Positions 7,565 through 16,739 of a stretch of 64,000 bases of DNA are shown here, one piece after another. The notes below the pieces were generated by a model. That model did not search any database. It was not told where the DNA came from and worked only from the letters and a program-made list of their open reading frames with translations. The DNA lies in the NCBI RefSeq assembly GCF_006385255.1, contig NZ_VFJE01000051.1:246339-310338 (forward strand), in the 5' to 3' direction. The stretch is from Flavobacterium microcysteis (GTDB lineage: Bacteria; Bacteroidota; Bacteroidia; Flavobacteriales; Flavobacteriaceae). Position 1 is the first letter of the stretch. Each line of letters begins with the position of its first letter. The position numbers were made by a program, and so were the translations under genes.

Positions 7565-9985
7565 TTATTTTATAAATTTATTTGAATATATGATTTGACC
7601 GTTATCTTCAATCGTTACTAAATAGAGGCCATTTGCTAAATCACCAACATAGATTTGAGAACTTTCGCTGTCTATTTGCTTAGTGCTAATTGTTCTTCCT
7701 TGAATGTCTATAAGTTTAAATGTAGCATTCTTAACTGTAAGATTATTAATGTTTATATAATCAACCAAAGGGTTTGGATAGACATTAATGTTTTTAGGAT
7801 TCGTAGCTTTAAGCTTGCTACCAAAAGGAATAAATGGAGTATATGGAGAAAATTTCCATTTTTGACGTGGTTCATTATCAATTTTAGGCAATGCTACTAA
7901 ATAGCTATTGGTTTCGTCGGAACGATGCAAATAACCCCTTGTATAGACATTGTTTATTTTGTAACCTGTTGTATTGTTTCCAACTATTTTCCATTCCTGG
8001 GCAGTCATATTAAGTGAATCCGATGCTAGTATATATCTTCCCTGGCAATTGACTGCTTGTAGGTCAAGTGAATTGTGAAGGTATTTATTGGTGTCGTAAT
8101 TTTGTATTTTGTAATGACCTGTTCCTAAGTTGGTTACTTTCCAAACTTGATTGTTTGAATAAGAACTACCTACAACAGTTGTTGAGTTGACATAAGGAAG
8201 ACTTGAATTCTTTTGAAGGTATTGGTTATTATCCAAATTGCTGATGGTGTATAGGCCAGAAGCTAAATTCATGGAATAGTTATTGGCTTCTTGAAAAGTG
8301 ATGTTATAAGCATAATTATTGGTATCAATCATATTGACTCCATTCACATTATAATCGGATAGTTTCTCTATCAATACACCGTTAACTTTAAAATTTTCAA
8401 AATGCACACCATTAACAAATCGTTCGCAGCTAATTCCTTTTATTGATGAATGTTTTTCGCCACTTCCGTTATAACTTAAATTTTCAAAACGGATATTCTC
8501 AACTGTTTTACCATCAGTCATTGCTGCACCAACACCTCCGCTTTCAACATTTACGGATAATAATCGGCCATTAGAAAAATCTTCAACCCGAATGTCTTTA
8601 AATAGAAAATTATTACACTTATTTCCATCAGAGCAGTTAATCGAAATCGCTCCTAGGAAATCTCCGGCATCTTCACGAACAGTTCCATCCGGATCAACCC
8701 AAAGTTCGTCATGTTCTAAAATATCAATATTATTAAAAAATAGATTGTAAATGTCGAGGCCTTCAATACCATTTCTTTCTTCATTGCCATGCCAGCCTAT
8801 TTCTATTGGATGTGCATTATCAGCGTATAAAATGGTATTTTTTACACTTATATCTAATGCAGGTCTGTTTAGATAAGTTTCTCCCCAACTTGGCGGAGTA
8901 TATCGAGAAGCGTATATGGAAATACAATCGTCAGATGTTCTTAGAAAGCAATCATCAATTTTGACATCGATACATCCTTTCATATGAATACCGTCACCCC
9001 ATCTTGCTCTTGTAAATGCCTTTACGTTATTTATTTCCACATTGGTGTTGTCTCCTAAAAACATATTTACATCTTGTGAATCATTGAGTGTGACACCGTC
9101 AATCTTTATAGTATTAGATCTGAAAAAGGTTATAGGCCTGATATAATCATAATTGCTGAAAACTTGATCGTATTGTTTTCTGTGATTGGTCAAATCGATG
9201 ATGCCTCTGCCATATATTTTAACATTGCTTACATCTTCACCTATCAGTCCACCTTTTAAGATACCACCACCTTCAATATATACTTCGTCATTGGTCAGTA
9301 GTTTTATTCTGGATTTATAATTTGAATAATCTTCGGAAGCTGGACTAACAATTAAAACTGCGCCGGACATTATGTGGATTTTTTTAGGTTGACTATTCAA
9401 GCTTAACGGATATTGATGTACTCCCGGTCCATAGGTATACACGTTAGGTCCGGTGGGAGCAACATAATTTGAAATTTTATTAGCAAAAAGATGTAAGTTA
9501 TCATATCTATTAAATGGTTCAATCGAAAATTTCCCTGGTTCATTTAGGGTGAAAGTAATTTTATTGGCATTAACGATTGGGGTGATATTTTTAGATAAAG
9601 GTCTTATTAATAAAGAAGAACTGTTTATGGCACTTGCATAATTATAAGTAATTTCAACTGTTACAGAGCCATTAAAATCAAAATTAACAAATGAAGACTC
9701 TCTGTATTTACTCAAAGCTGCAGTGCCATAATTAACAAAAGTAGTGTATACAAATAAATCTTTCCAGGTAGATGAATTAGCTTCTTTTACTCTGACAGAA
9801 TACTGGGTATTTCTACCTACGTTATAATTTGCAGGTGTTATTCCAGTTAAACCCGTTAAGGGAGCGTTTCTTGGAGGGTCGTCTTGTATTAACGTACTTG
9901 GAGGATCCGCATAAGTAATTAATTGTGAAAACACATTTAGTGTCATAAAGCACATTAGCAATGCTAAATAGATAGTTTTTTTCAT
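7565..9985 (-). CDS. T9SS-secreted beta-helix glycoside hydrolase with ricin-like lectin
   Basis: The 806-aa protein has a signal peptide (MKKTIYLALLMCFMTLNVFS) and is expected to be secreted. The centre (about residues 180-560) looks like a right-handed parallel beta-helix of the GH28/GH49 polysaccharidase type. Candidate active-site aspartates are in WGDGIHMKG and TSDDCISIYA, and a histidine-rich turn reads IGWHGNEE. A ricin-type beta-trefoil lectin region follows (about 585-715), with repeated QVWKV, QEWKI and QKWKF motifs. The final 75 residues form a type A T9SS sorting domain (VYPNPLVDYININ ... GLYLVTI). The likely role is degradation of an extracellular polysaccharide, with the lectin holding substrate. 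Dextranase-like and polygalacturonase-like activity are both possible. No SusC/SusD pair is adjacent. Confidence 0.82.
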   Translation of the reverse strand: MKKTIYLALLMCFMTLNVFSQLITYADPPSTLIQDDPPRNAPLTGLTGITPANYNVGRNTQYSVRVKEANSSTWKDLFVYTTFVNYGTAALSKYRESSFVNFDFNGSVTVEITYNYASAINSSSLLIRPLSKNITPIVNANKITFTLNEPGKFSIEPFNRYDNLHLFANKISNYVAPTGPNVYTYGPGVHQYPLSLNSQPKKIHIMSGAVLIVSPASEDYSNYKSRIKLLTNDEVYIEGGGILKGGLIGEDVSNVKIYGRGIIDLTNHRKQYDQVFSNYDYIRPITFFRSNTIKIDGVTLNDSQDVNMFLGDNTNVEINNVKAFTRARWGDGIHMKGCIDVKIDDCFLRTSDDCISIYASRYTPPSWGETYLNRPALDISVKNTILYADNAHPIEIGWHGNEERNGIEGLDIYNLFFNNIDILEHDELWVDPDGTVREDAGDFLGAISINCSDGNKCNNFLFKDIRVEDFSNGRLLSVNVESGGVGAAMTDGKTVENIRFENLSYNGSGEKHSSIKGISCERFVNGVHFENFKVNGVLIEKLSDYNVNGVNMIDTNNYAYNITFQEANNYSMNLASGLYTISNLDNNQYLQKNSSLPYVNSTTVVGSSYSNNQVWKVTNLGTGHYKIQNYDTNKYLHNSLDLQAVNCQGRYILASDSLNMTAQEWKIVGNNTTGYKINNVYTRGYLHRSDETNSYLVALPKIDNEPRQKWKFSPYTPFIPFGSKLKATNPKNINVYPNPLVDYININNLTVKNATFKLIDIQGRTISTKQIDSESSQIYVGDLANGLYLVTIEDNGQIIYSNKFIK

Positions 9986-10021
9986 GTTTGTTAATAGATT
10001 TTGGTGTTTATAGTTATTAAA

Positions 10022-10045
10022 AAAGGATTCAACTGAATCCTTTCC
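10022..10045 (-). terminator. Hairpin terminator after zinc peptidase gene
   Basis: The stem AAAGGATTC / GAATCCTTT with an AACT loop lies 4 bp beyond the zinc-peptidase stop, between it and the glycosidase gene on the same strand. Confidence 0.7.
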
Positions 10046-10048
10046 TTT

Positions 10049-10909
10049 TTATCGTATCTCAGCAAAAGTATCGCCTTGCTTTATATCTCCGGTTTTAAAT
10101 CCTTTATTAAACCAATACATTCGCTGTTCTGATGTTCCATGCGTAAATGAATCGGGAACCACCTGTCCTTGCATTTTCTTTTGAATAGCATCGTCACCAA
10201 CGGCATTTGCAGCGCTTAAGGCTTCTTCGATATCACCAGGTTCCAGGATCTGTTTCATTTGTTCGTTATAATGTGTCCAAACACCGGCATAAAAATCAGC
10301 CTGCAGTTCTAAGGCTACGGAAAGCTTATTGGCTTCGGCTTCACTCAGTCCTTGCTGCATCTGTCTCATTTTGGCTGAAGTTCCTAACAATGTCTGTACG
10401 TGATGGCCAATTTCATGAGCTACTACATAGGCCACTGCAAAATCGCCACCTTTGGCTCCAAATTTTGATTTTAATTCATCAAAGAAGCTCATGTCCATAT
10501 ACACTTTCTGGTCACCCGGACAATAGAAAGGGCCTGAAGCGGAGCTGGCACCACCGCAGGCAGTATTTACCTGTCCGCTAAACAAAACCAGTTTTGGAGC
10601 CTTATAGGTCATACCATTTTCTTTAAATATTTCTGTCCAGACGTCTTCATTATCTACAAGTAGTGCATTTACGAATTCTCCTTCTTGTTTTTCTTTCGCA
10701 GTGAGTTCTCTGGACTCAGTAGGAGCAGATTGTCCTTGTTGCATTTGTTCTAAAATTGGGGCAAGATTTTGAGCACTTTCCCCACCAAACATATTTATTA
10801 ATAAGATAATAATACCAATCAATCCACCTCCGGCAACTACTTTGCCTGTTGAACCCAGACCTCTACGGTCTTCCATATTGTCACTTTGACGTCTGCCTTG
10901 CCATTTCAT
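10049..10909 (-). CDS. YpfJ-type neutral zinc metallopeptidase
   Basis: The 286-aa product begins with KWQGRRQSDNMEDRRG, the family's cytoplasmic N-terminal signature. A single transmembrane helix (about residues 24-42) follows, and then a peptidase domain with the zinc motif HEIGHH (H165, E166, H169). The invariant small motif CPGDQKVYMD precedes it, and the C-terminal QRMYWFNKGF motif is typical of the putative neutral zinc metallopeptidase family (YpfJ). The substrate is not known for this family. The gene has its own terminator and no operon partner. Confidence 0.92.
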   Translation of the reverse strand: MKWQGRRQSDNMEDRRGLGSTGKVVAGGGLIGIIILLINMFGGESAQNLAPILEQMQQGQSAPTESRELTAKEKQEGEFVNALLVDNEDVWTEIFKENGMTYKAPKLVLFSGQVNTACGGASSASGPFYCPGDQKVYMDMSFFDELKSKFGAKGGDFAVAYVVAHEIGHHVQTLLGTSAKMRQMQQGLSEAEANKLSVALELQADFYAGVWTHYNEQMKQILEPGDIEEALSAANAVGDDAIQKKMQGQVVPDSFTHGTSEQRMYWFNKGFKTGDIKQGDTFAEIR

Positions 10910-11003
10910 GATTTTCGGTTTTTATACAAATTAAATACTTTTTTGCATAAAAAATAAATATTTATGAGTATGACCTAATAAATCTTTTTTATTTGTTACT
11001 AAT

Positions 11004-11378
11004 TCAACTAATCAGATACCGATTCCAGACTTGATCTCCTAATTTCTGAATGCCATAACCTAAATTTTCAGTCTCTATTTTTTGAGAGGAATTATCTTCA
11101 AACGTCAGGTGAAGGCATATTTTTTGGTTTTCTTCACAGACATTCCACGTGCCTTTATATTCTTGGACATTCTTATTTGGAAGATAGAGTCCTCCACCGG
11201 ATACGCTGCTAAAGGATTCCAGAATGTAGAGTACGCTAAAGTCCGGATATAAAAAAAGAGCATATTTTGTTTCTTCATACCAGCCACCGCCGGAATAATC
11301 TCTATCGCTGTTTGCTTTTTCCAGACGTAAGACCCTATTGGATAAAACAGCTTTCATTTGGTTTACTGATGGGTTCAT
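11004..11378 (-). CDS. Unrecognised small beta-rich protein
   Basis: The product is 124 aa if it starts at the ATG at 11378. An upstream ATG at 11423 would add 15 residues and overlap the muramidase stop by 20 bp. No signal peptide is seen. The sequence alternates short hydrophobic strands with glycine and aromatic turns (YSGGGWYEETKYALFLYPD, SSVSGGGLYLPN, YKGTWNVCEENQ), which suggests a compact beta-barrel or lipocalin-like fold. It is the last gene of the cassette that also encodes a muramidase and two large unknown proteins. By position it could be an immunity or regulatory partner of the muramidase, but that is inference and the family is not recognised. Confidence 0.65.
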   Translation of the reverse strand: MNPSVNQMKAVLSNRVLRLEKANSDRDYSGGGWYEETKYALFLYPDFSVLYILESFSSVSGGGLYLPNKNVQEYKGTWNVCEENQKICLHLTFEDNSSQKIETENLGYGIQKLGDQVWNRYLIS

Positions 11379-11403
11379 AGTATACGGTTTTGTTGTTTTA
11401 ATT

Positions 11404-12228
11404 TTAAGCGGAATATTTAGCATAAGCCTTCATAAGCTTTTCATCATATCTGTTGGCCTTATAGCCTTTGCCATTGTATCGAAGGGCAAATTCTGCCCAA
11501 TTTTTGTTCTTTAAGATCCGGATAAGATTGTTCTGTTCCAGAAACAGTCCAAAAGCTTTTAAGTGTTCGCCTTCGTTTCGATACATTTTTTCTACAAATT
11601 CATCGATGCTTGCGTATCCTAATGATGGAGCGTTGAATCCCATGATTTGATACAATCCCCAGGAAGCGGATGAATAGGCAGCTTCTCTAAAAAGAGCATC
11701 CGGATTTATATCAGCGGCTTTTTCCAAACGGTTGTATTCGCCTTTTCCACCTACATAATATTTTTTTGTATAGTTTTGATATAATATATTTTGAGTGTCA
11801 TTACTTATATAATTACTACAATTAACACTTCTCTTTTCCAGTTCTCTCCAAAAGACATGGCCTTCAAATAAAATCTTCGGACGCCCATCAACAAGAAAGC
11901 CTTTTCCGCCGCTTTCTACTTCATTGACTGCTTTGACAATGGCAAGTTCCAAATTGTGGAAGTTGGCAAAATCAATAAGATCTTGTTCCGAAAGCAGCTT
12001 GTAATTTGAAGCATATCCAACATCAGCAATTTCTAAGAGTTTGGACCAGGTTTTTATTCCAACGACTCCATCGACAACCAAGGAATGGTTGGATTGGAAA
12101 TCCCTCACGGCGGTATCTGTCTCGGGACTAAAATAATTGGAAACCAGAACTGGGTAACCTAATTTTTGCAGTAGCTCGTTCAGGTAATTAACTTCCGCAG
12201 ATTTTGTTCCTAATCGTATTGTTTTCAT
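11404..12228 (-). CDS. Muramidase with peptidoglycan-binding domain
   Basis: The 274-aa product has an N-terminal PG_binding_1 domain (about residues 5-68; AEVNYLNELLQKLGYPV, FQSNHSLVVDGVVGIKTW). A C-terminal N-acetylmuramidase domain (DUF3380-like) follows, with the likely catalytic glutamate in AVNEVESGGKGF and the family motifs KILFEGHVFW and SASWGLYQIMGFN. Such enzymes cut the glycan backbone of peptidoglycan and are typical of phage endolysins and some secreted effectors. No signal peptide is present, so export would need a holin, a contractile apparatus or cell lysis. The start codon overlaps the stop of the 715-aa gene as ATGA, which implies translational coupling. No prophage genes are nearby. 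Confidence 0.88.
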   Translation of the reverse strand: MKTIRLGTKSAEVNYLNELLQKLGYPVLVSNYFSPETDTAVRDFQSNHSLVVDGVVGIKTWSKLLEIADVGYASNYKLLSEQDLIDFANFHNLELAIVKAVNEVESGGKGFLVDGRPKILFEGHVFWRELEKRSVNCSNYISNDTQNILYQNYTKKYYVGGKGEYNRLEKAADINPDALFREAAYSSASWGLYQIMGFNAPSLGYASIDEFVEKMYRNEGEHLKAFGLFLEQNNLIRILKNKNWAEFALRYNGKGYKANRYDEKLMKAYAKYSA

Positions 12229-14372
12229 TGGTTGATGGTTATTTTAGATGAGGTGGAGTAATCAAAGACATGGTTTTGCGTCTTGACAAGATTGTCGTTC
12301 TTGTCAAAGTAGTTCACTTTATACGATAAAAGCGTATTGCTTGTAATGCTGTTCTTTACAATGAAATTGAATAATATGGGAGTAGAAAATTCCGCTTTTA
12401 GTTTTTCAATCGTAAATCGGTTTCCGGTTTCTTCCACAACCAACTCAAGAGTAATTTTAGCGGTTGTTTGTTTTTGCTTTTTGATTTCAATCTGAATATA
12501 ACGGCTATAGCTAGTGGACTGGGAAACAATCTGGCTAAACTCGGAACTGATATCTTCTATACTTTCAAAATCAAAGAATATATTTTTAACTACAGATGAC
12601 TTGTTATTAGGATTTAAAGCGACACTATCTAAAACTTTACTCTCACTGCTAATTAAGTCGGGAAATTTGTTGAAATAGGTACTGTTGAAATAAGAAGCAT
12701 TCTCATTATTGACGAATAATATGGAATTGAGCCTGCATTTGGAAATCGATTTATTGCTGATTTTGATTGTTTTGGAGGTATTGTCAATTACCGATTCAAT
12801 CATTTCTCCAATCGTTTTTTCGAGATTCAACTCAATAATGCTCGTGTCTTTAATTTCTTTATGCCTGAAATTGATGTTGGCAAATTGGGAAATAGTGTTG
12901 TTGAGTGCATTAATTAGTATGCTGGCTTCCGACAGATTTTCTGTAGACAGGTTGAACAGGAAATGCTTGCCATCTGTAGAAATATCAGACTCTTGCAGGA
13001 AGTAATTACCGCTGATTTCATAATCGGACCCAATGTCATTTGGGAAAAGAAATTGGACTTTTTCAAAATAATCGGTTTTATCGCCGTCGATATAATTGTT
13101 TTGGAGCAACTCAATTTTCAGTTTGGCCAAATCAAATTCAGATAGGTTAGGCCCTAAAGCAAACTGAAAGCTGATTTTGGAAATCTCTTCCTGAGTACTT
13201 GTTCCATCTTCATAAGCATGAAAAATGGTTGAAATGCAAGGTTTCATCGTATCCAAATCTCTTGAAAGCCCGTATGTTTTTGAAATAAGCAAGAAAGTAT
13301 TGGGTTGTAATGTTGATTTATAAACGGAAAGTTTGCTGAAATGGATGCCCGGAATAAAAATCTGCTTGAATTGGGAAAAATCTTCGTTAAGATTGAATGG
13401 ATTGTTGATAAAACCGCCACCAATGGTTTTATAAAGGCTGGTAGCAGGATCAGAAGATAAGGGATAGTTTAGGGATTTATTGACACGTAAAAGAAAAGTG
13501 CTTTTTACCAGTTCTGTCTGCACATTAGTATCGAGATGGTTTTCTTTTTGAATTTCCAATATAGACCGTCTTGAAACCATACTTTTTGGTGAATCCGACT
13601 TGATAATGAGCGGATTACTTAAGATAGAAGCTTTTGTGGGCCTGATACTTTCTGTTCTTGTTTCGTTTCCGAAGAATTTCAGGTTTTTTAATGAACCGAT
13701 ATTTCGGGCTACTAAAAAATTCTTCCTGAACTTTGAATAGCCCTTGAATTCAAAAAACAAGTCTATATTGCTTTTTAGATTTTCAATTTTGGTTATCAGG
13801 TTTAGGAATGCAATTTTGACCGCTTCATCTTTTAGATCAAACTGGATTTCATTTTTTTCAGGCATTACGATACCGTTAATCTTAACGCTATCATCCTTTA
13901 CCTTTAGGTTTAAAATAGCCTCTTTTAAGCTTAAAACAATGTTCTTTTCATCGGCTTTTAACTGCTTGTTTTTGATGGTATATTTTAGCGTTACTCTTCC
14001 CAGGAGTCCGCTGTTTTTCCCGGATTTATCCAATACATTTTCATAGTAAAAGAGCGTATCGTTGTTGGGCGCTATTTCGATTTCTGGAAAGAACAGAGTG
14101 ATAGTATTATCACTATAGGCTTTAAAGGAAGCATTTTCGTCAATTGCGGTATCTCCATCAATTAACGGAAAATATTTGTTGAGTTGAAAAATATCAAGGA
14201 AAGGTCTGTCGATAGCAATGGAATGGATGATTGGATGTTCAATCACAGTAAAAGTTTCCTTGGGTTTGACAACAGTAGCAAACGAGTTACTTGGCTTTGC
14301 AGGTTCCAGATTGAATCGGTTAGTAGGAACCAGTTTTGTTCCTTCGAGTTTAAATGTATTTAAATCGGGCAT
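12225..14372 (-). CDS. Unrecognised 715-aa protein of muramidase cassette
   Basis: No family is recognised. The protein has no signal peptide and no transmembrane helix. It opens with a proline- and lysine-rich segment (MPDLNTFKLEGTKLVPTNRF) and is then dominated by alternating short strands and acidic loops, suggesting serial beta-sandwich modules. The C-terminal 120 residues (from about NIFFDFESIEDISS) look like an Ig-like beta-sandwich ending in YSTSSKITINQ. It lies between the 669-aa gene, from which a hairpin separates it, and the muramidase gene, to which it is coupled by an ATGA overlap. It could be a structural, carrier or adaptor protein for the muramidase; this is inference from layout. 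Confidence 0.8.
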   Translation of the reverse strand: MPDLNTFKLEGTKLVPTNRFNLEPAKPSNSFATVVKPKETFTVIEHPIIHSIAIDRPFLDIFQLNKYFPLIDGDTAIDENASFKAYSDNTITLFFPEIEIAPNNDTLFYYENVLDKSGKNSGLLGRVTLKYTIKNKQLKADEKNIVLSLKEAILNLKVKDDSVKINGIVMPEKNEIQFDLKDEAVKIAFLNLITKIENLKSNIDLFFEFKGYSKFRKNFLVARNIGSLKNLKFFGNETRTESIRPTKASILSNPLIIKSDSPKSMVSRRSILEIQKENHLDTNVQTELVKSTFLLRVNKSLNYPLSSDPATSLYKTIGGGFINNPFNLNEDFSQFKQIFIPGIHFSKLSVYKSTLQPNTFLLISKTYGLSRDLDTMKPCISTIFHAYEDGTSTQEEISKISFQFALGPNLSEFDLAKLKIELLQNNYIDGDKTDYFEKVQFLFPNDIGSDYEISGNYFLQESDISTDGKHFLFNLSTENLSEASILINALNNTISQFANINFRHKEIKDTSIIELNLEKTIGEMIESVIDNTSKTIKISNKSISKCRLNSILFVNNENASYFNSTYFNKFPDLISSESKVLDSVALNPNNKSSVVKNIFFDFESIEDISSEFSQIVSQSTSYSRYIQIEIKKQKQTTAKITLELVVEETGNRFTIEKLKAEFSTPILFNFIVKNSITSNTLLSYKVNYFDKNDNLVKTQNHVFDYSTSSKITINQ

Positions 14373-14411
14373 GATTTCTAATTTTGAGGATCTTGTTTCG
14401 TGTCTTTAGTA

Positions 14412-14439
14412 GACAAAAGGGACATTCGTCCCTTTTGTA
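14412..14439 (-). terminator. Intercistronic hairpin in the muramidase cassette
   Basis: A strong inverted repeat (ACAAAAGGGAC / GTCCCTTTTGT) with a short loop lies in the 83-bp gap between the 669-aa and 715-aa genes. It could act as a partial terminator or RNA-processing site that lowers expression of the downstream genes relative to the first one. Confidence 0.6.
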
Positions 14440-14455
14440 TCTGTCTAAAAGAAGA

Positions 14456-16465
14456 TTATTCCATGAATGGAGCTCTTATTTTTTCGATGTCTGCATTTTG
14501 CACATCTGTTCCAGATGGAATTTCAAATAAGATATCGCCTTCCAGGTAATCTATTTTTTGGTAATCTGTCGAAATGCTGACTTTTTTAGATTTTTTACCA
14601 ATTTTGCCCTTACAGGTATATTTCACCTTGTATTCTGTAGGCTTGATGTTATAATCTAATTCATACCAGGCCTTATATGGAAGCATTTCCTCATAATTGT
14701 CTGCCGTGAATTTGAACTTTTTAGTCGCCATTTTGTCTGCCTTGAATGTTACTTCCATAGTGTCAGACTCAAACAATTCTTCGGTAGACAGGTTATAATT
14801 GATCATGTTCTGAACCAATAGTGGAATGAAGATTTTAGTACCTTCAAATTCATATTCGTTGACAGTATCTTTCAGCTTGACACGTTTGTCCTTTTCATAC
14901 ATGATATTCTGTCTAACCTTAACTTTGCTTGCTCCGTTATTCTTTACGAAGTCAAAAACGAAAGCATTTTTTTCTTTGGATTTGTCGTTCCATGTGGCAG
15001 GGAAGATGGCATCGATTTCTTTACCCGCTCTGCTAGTGGTTCTTACATATGGAGTACCTTCAGGAGCAATCATTCTTCCTGAGCTTTTCCAGATGATTTT
15101 TCCTTTAGAATCCGGATAGCCAATTTCGATAGAAACCTGGCTTACAGGGCTGTCATTGACAATATCGCTGTCTTTGTCTAATTTGATTAATCCTCCGTTT
15201 AAAGAAGCGATTACCTGAACTTTTGAGAAATCTTCATCCAACTGGATTTCTGAAATGTAATTCTTTAATTCGTTCTTGGCTTCTGTACCTGATTTTAGGG
15301 TTAGAGGCGTAAGGTTACCGCTGATTTTGGAGCTTAACACTTCAATAGACGAGAATCGGATACTGTCTGTGAAATTCACTTCTCTTATCTGTTGTCCTGA
15401 TTTTAGGCTGAATCCCATGCTGGCACCTTGATTCCAGATGTTAAGAAGCTTTTCTGATTCTGAAGTTTCCGTACCAAAGTTTTTGTCGGTTGGATCCAAA
15501 ATTTGCTTTCTCAATAATTCAAATGCAAAGTCTCTGGCTTTAGTCATCAACTGTTCTTCAACCTTTTTTCTTTCGGCATCAGAGAACTGATTGTCTGTAA
15601 TGATTTCGGTTGTGATACCGCCTTCGGTTACAATTTTTTCATATTCATTTTCCCAGTTTACACGGAACCAGCTAATTCCGGCACTGAATTTTGAAGAGAA
15701 ATAGGTGTGTACCTTTTTAGCATTTACAGTAACTTTAATTTCTGTTGTTGGCATATAAGCTTTGTACTTTATATTGTTTTCAACAACCAGGTTGTTTGTG
15801 CCGTTTTCTAAGGCACTTCTAACTAATGAGGCACTATTTCTCCCCATTAAGATAGAAAGAGCATTATCGCCTAATCCAAAAGTAGTTCCGTTTCCTTCTC
15901 CTTGAATATTAAAAGACCACGGATTTGAGCCTCCAAAAGGGTTGTTTTGAGACTTTTCGCCAACCACGTGCATAGCAATAGTGTTTTCTGTCAGCTGAAT
16001 AGGTCTTACATTCGTAGCATTAAAGTCTTTATCGACACCTCTAAGGAAAGAGAATAAACCGAATAGTTTTGAAGTTCTCTGACTTTTGTATTCAGCATCC
16101 AGTTTAATTTTTAATTTGTCGATTGCTTTTTTAAGCAGTGCTTCCGGTAGGTCGATTGTACTGGTAAGCGTTGTATAGGCTCCGGCTTCTTCTTCAAGTC
16201 CTTCGGCACCAATTACAGTGGTACCATCAGCTTCCGATTTGAATACCTGCATAGAAAATTTGAATCGTCCGTCAGGATGTTTGGATAGTCTTGGATACTT
16301 AGGATAATAATAGAACTGCATTGGCAATCCGTTATCTCTTAAAAGCATGTTGTTTGGATCTGGAGAAAAAAGGACTGCGAAATCTGCTCCATCTTCTTTC
16401 TCTAAAAGGATTTCTACGGTTCCGGCTCCAGCATGTGGGTAGCCAAGAGGGGTTACTTGTGACAT
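14456..16465 (-). CDS. Unrecognised 669-aa protein of muramidase cassette
   Basis: No family is recognised. It lacks a signal peptide and membrane segments. The first 250 residues are strand-rich with proline and tyrosine (FYYYPKYPRLSKHPDGRFKF), and a mixed helical segment follows (about 285-345; DAERKKVEEQLMTKARDFAFELLRKQ). The C-terminal half carries repeated beta-strand units, including an IEIGYPDSKGKIIWKSSGR hairpin and a lysine-rich tail (TCKGKIGKKSKKVSI). The start is well supported by an A-rich TTAAAAAAA ribosome site just before the ATG. It is the first gene of the cassette, behind a palindromic element at 16522-16545, and is followed by a hairpin, which would allow it to be made in excess over the muramidase. 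Confidence 0.82.
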   Translation of the reverse strand: MSQVTPLGYPHAGAGTVEILLEKEDGADFAVLFSPDPNNMLLRDNGLPMQFYYYPKYPRLSKHPDGRFKFSMQVFKSEADGTTVIGAEGLEEEAGAYTTLTSTIDLPEALLKKAIDKLKIKLDAEYKSQRTSKLFGLFSFLRGVDKDFNATNVRPIQLTENTIAMHVVGEKSQNNPFGGSNPWSFNIQGEGNGTTFGLGDNALSILMGRNSASLVRSALENGTNNLVVENNIKYKAYMPTTEIKVTVNAKKVHTYFSSKFSAGISWFRVNWENEYEKIVTEGGITTEIITDNQFSDAERKKVEEQLMTKARDFAFELLRKQILDPTDKNFGTETSESEKLLNIWNQGASMGFSLKSGQQIREVNFTDSIRFSSIEVLSSKISGNLTPLTLKSGTEAKNELKNYISEIQLDEDFSKVQVIASLNGGLIKLDKDSDIVNDSPVSQVSIEIGYPDSKGKIIWKSSGRMIAPEGTPYVRTTSRAGKEIDAIFPATWNDKSKEKNAFVFDFVKNNGASKVKVRQNIMYEKDKRVKLKDTVNEYEFEGTKIFIPLLVQNMINYNLSTEELFESDTMEVTFKADKMATKKFKFTADNYEEMLPYKAWYELDYNIKPTEYKVKYTCKGKIGKKSKKVSISTDYQKIDYLEGDILFEIPSGTDVQNADIEKIRAPFME

Positions 16466-16521
16466 TTTTTTTAATTTAATTATTAGGTTCTTACTCTTTA
16501 AAGGTTTTTCAGATTACACCT

Positions 16522-16545
16522 CGTCTTTTTAGCTAAAAATCGACG
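16522..16545. promoter_or_regulatory. Operator-like palindrome upstream of the muramidase cassette
   Basis: CGTC-TTTTTAGCTAAAAA-TCGACG contains a perfect 14-bp palindrome with complementary CGTC/GACG flanks. It lies about 57 bp upstream of the 669-aa start codon. It could be a binding site for a dimeric regulator or a transcript hairpin; no regulator is assigned. Confidence 0.4.
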
Positions 16546-16708
16546 ATGTAAAATTCTTGTTTAGCAATTCGTTGTAAAAGAGCATATTGCCTGAATTTTT
16601 TTAGATTATTTCCTGTAGTTTTAGTGTGACCATTTTCCCGGCAAGAAGAGGAAGATAGGCTTAATGGAAGAGGGAAGATAGACTTAATGAAAAAGGGGAA
16701 AATTCCCC

Positions 16709-16739
16709 TTGCTATATTATCCTAATTGAGATAGTTTTG
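16709..16739 (+). promoter_or_regulatory. Bacteroidota-type promoter for the lipoprotein/two-component operon
   Basis: A TTG at 16709-16711 and TAGTTTTG at 16732-16739 are 20 nt apart, matching the -33 TTG and -7 TAnnTTTG elements. Transcription would begin near 16745, about 25 nt before the ATG at 16770. Confidence 0.6.

Noticed and set aside
11404..12228. Muramidase as evidence of a prophage
   Set aside because: No capsid, tail, terminase, holin or integrase gene is recognisable within the window, so a prophage call is not supported.
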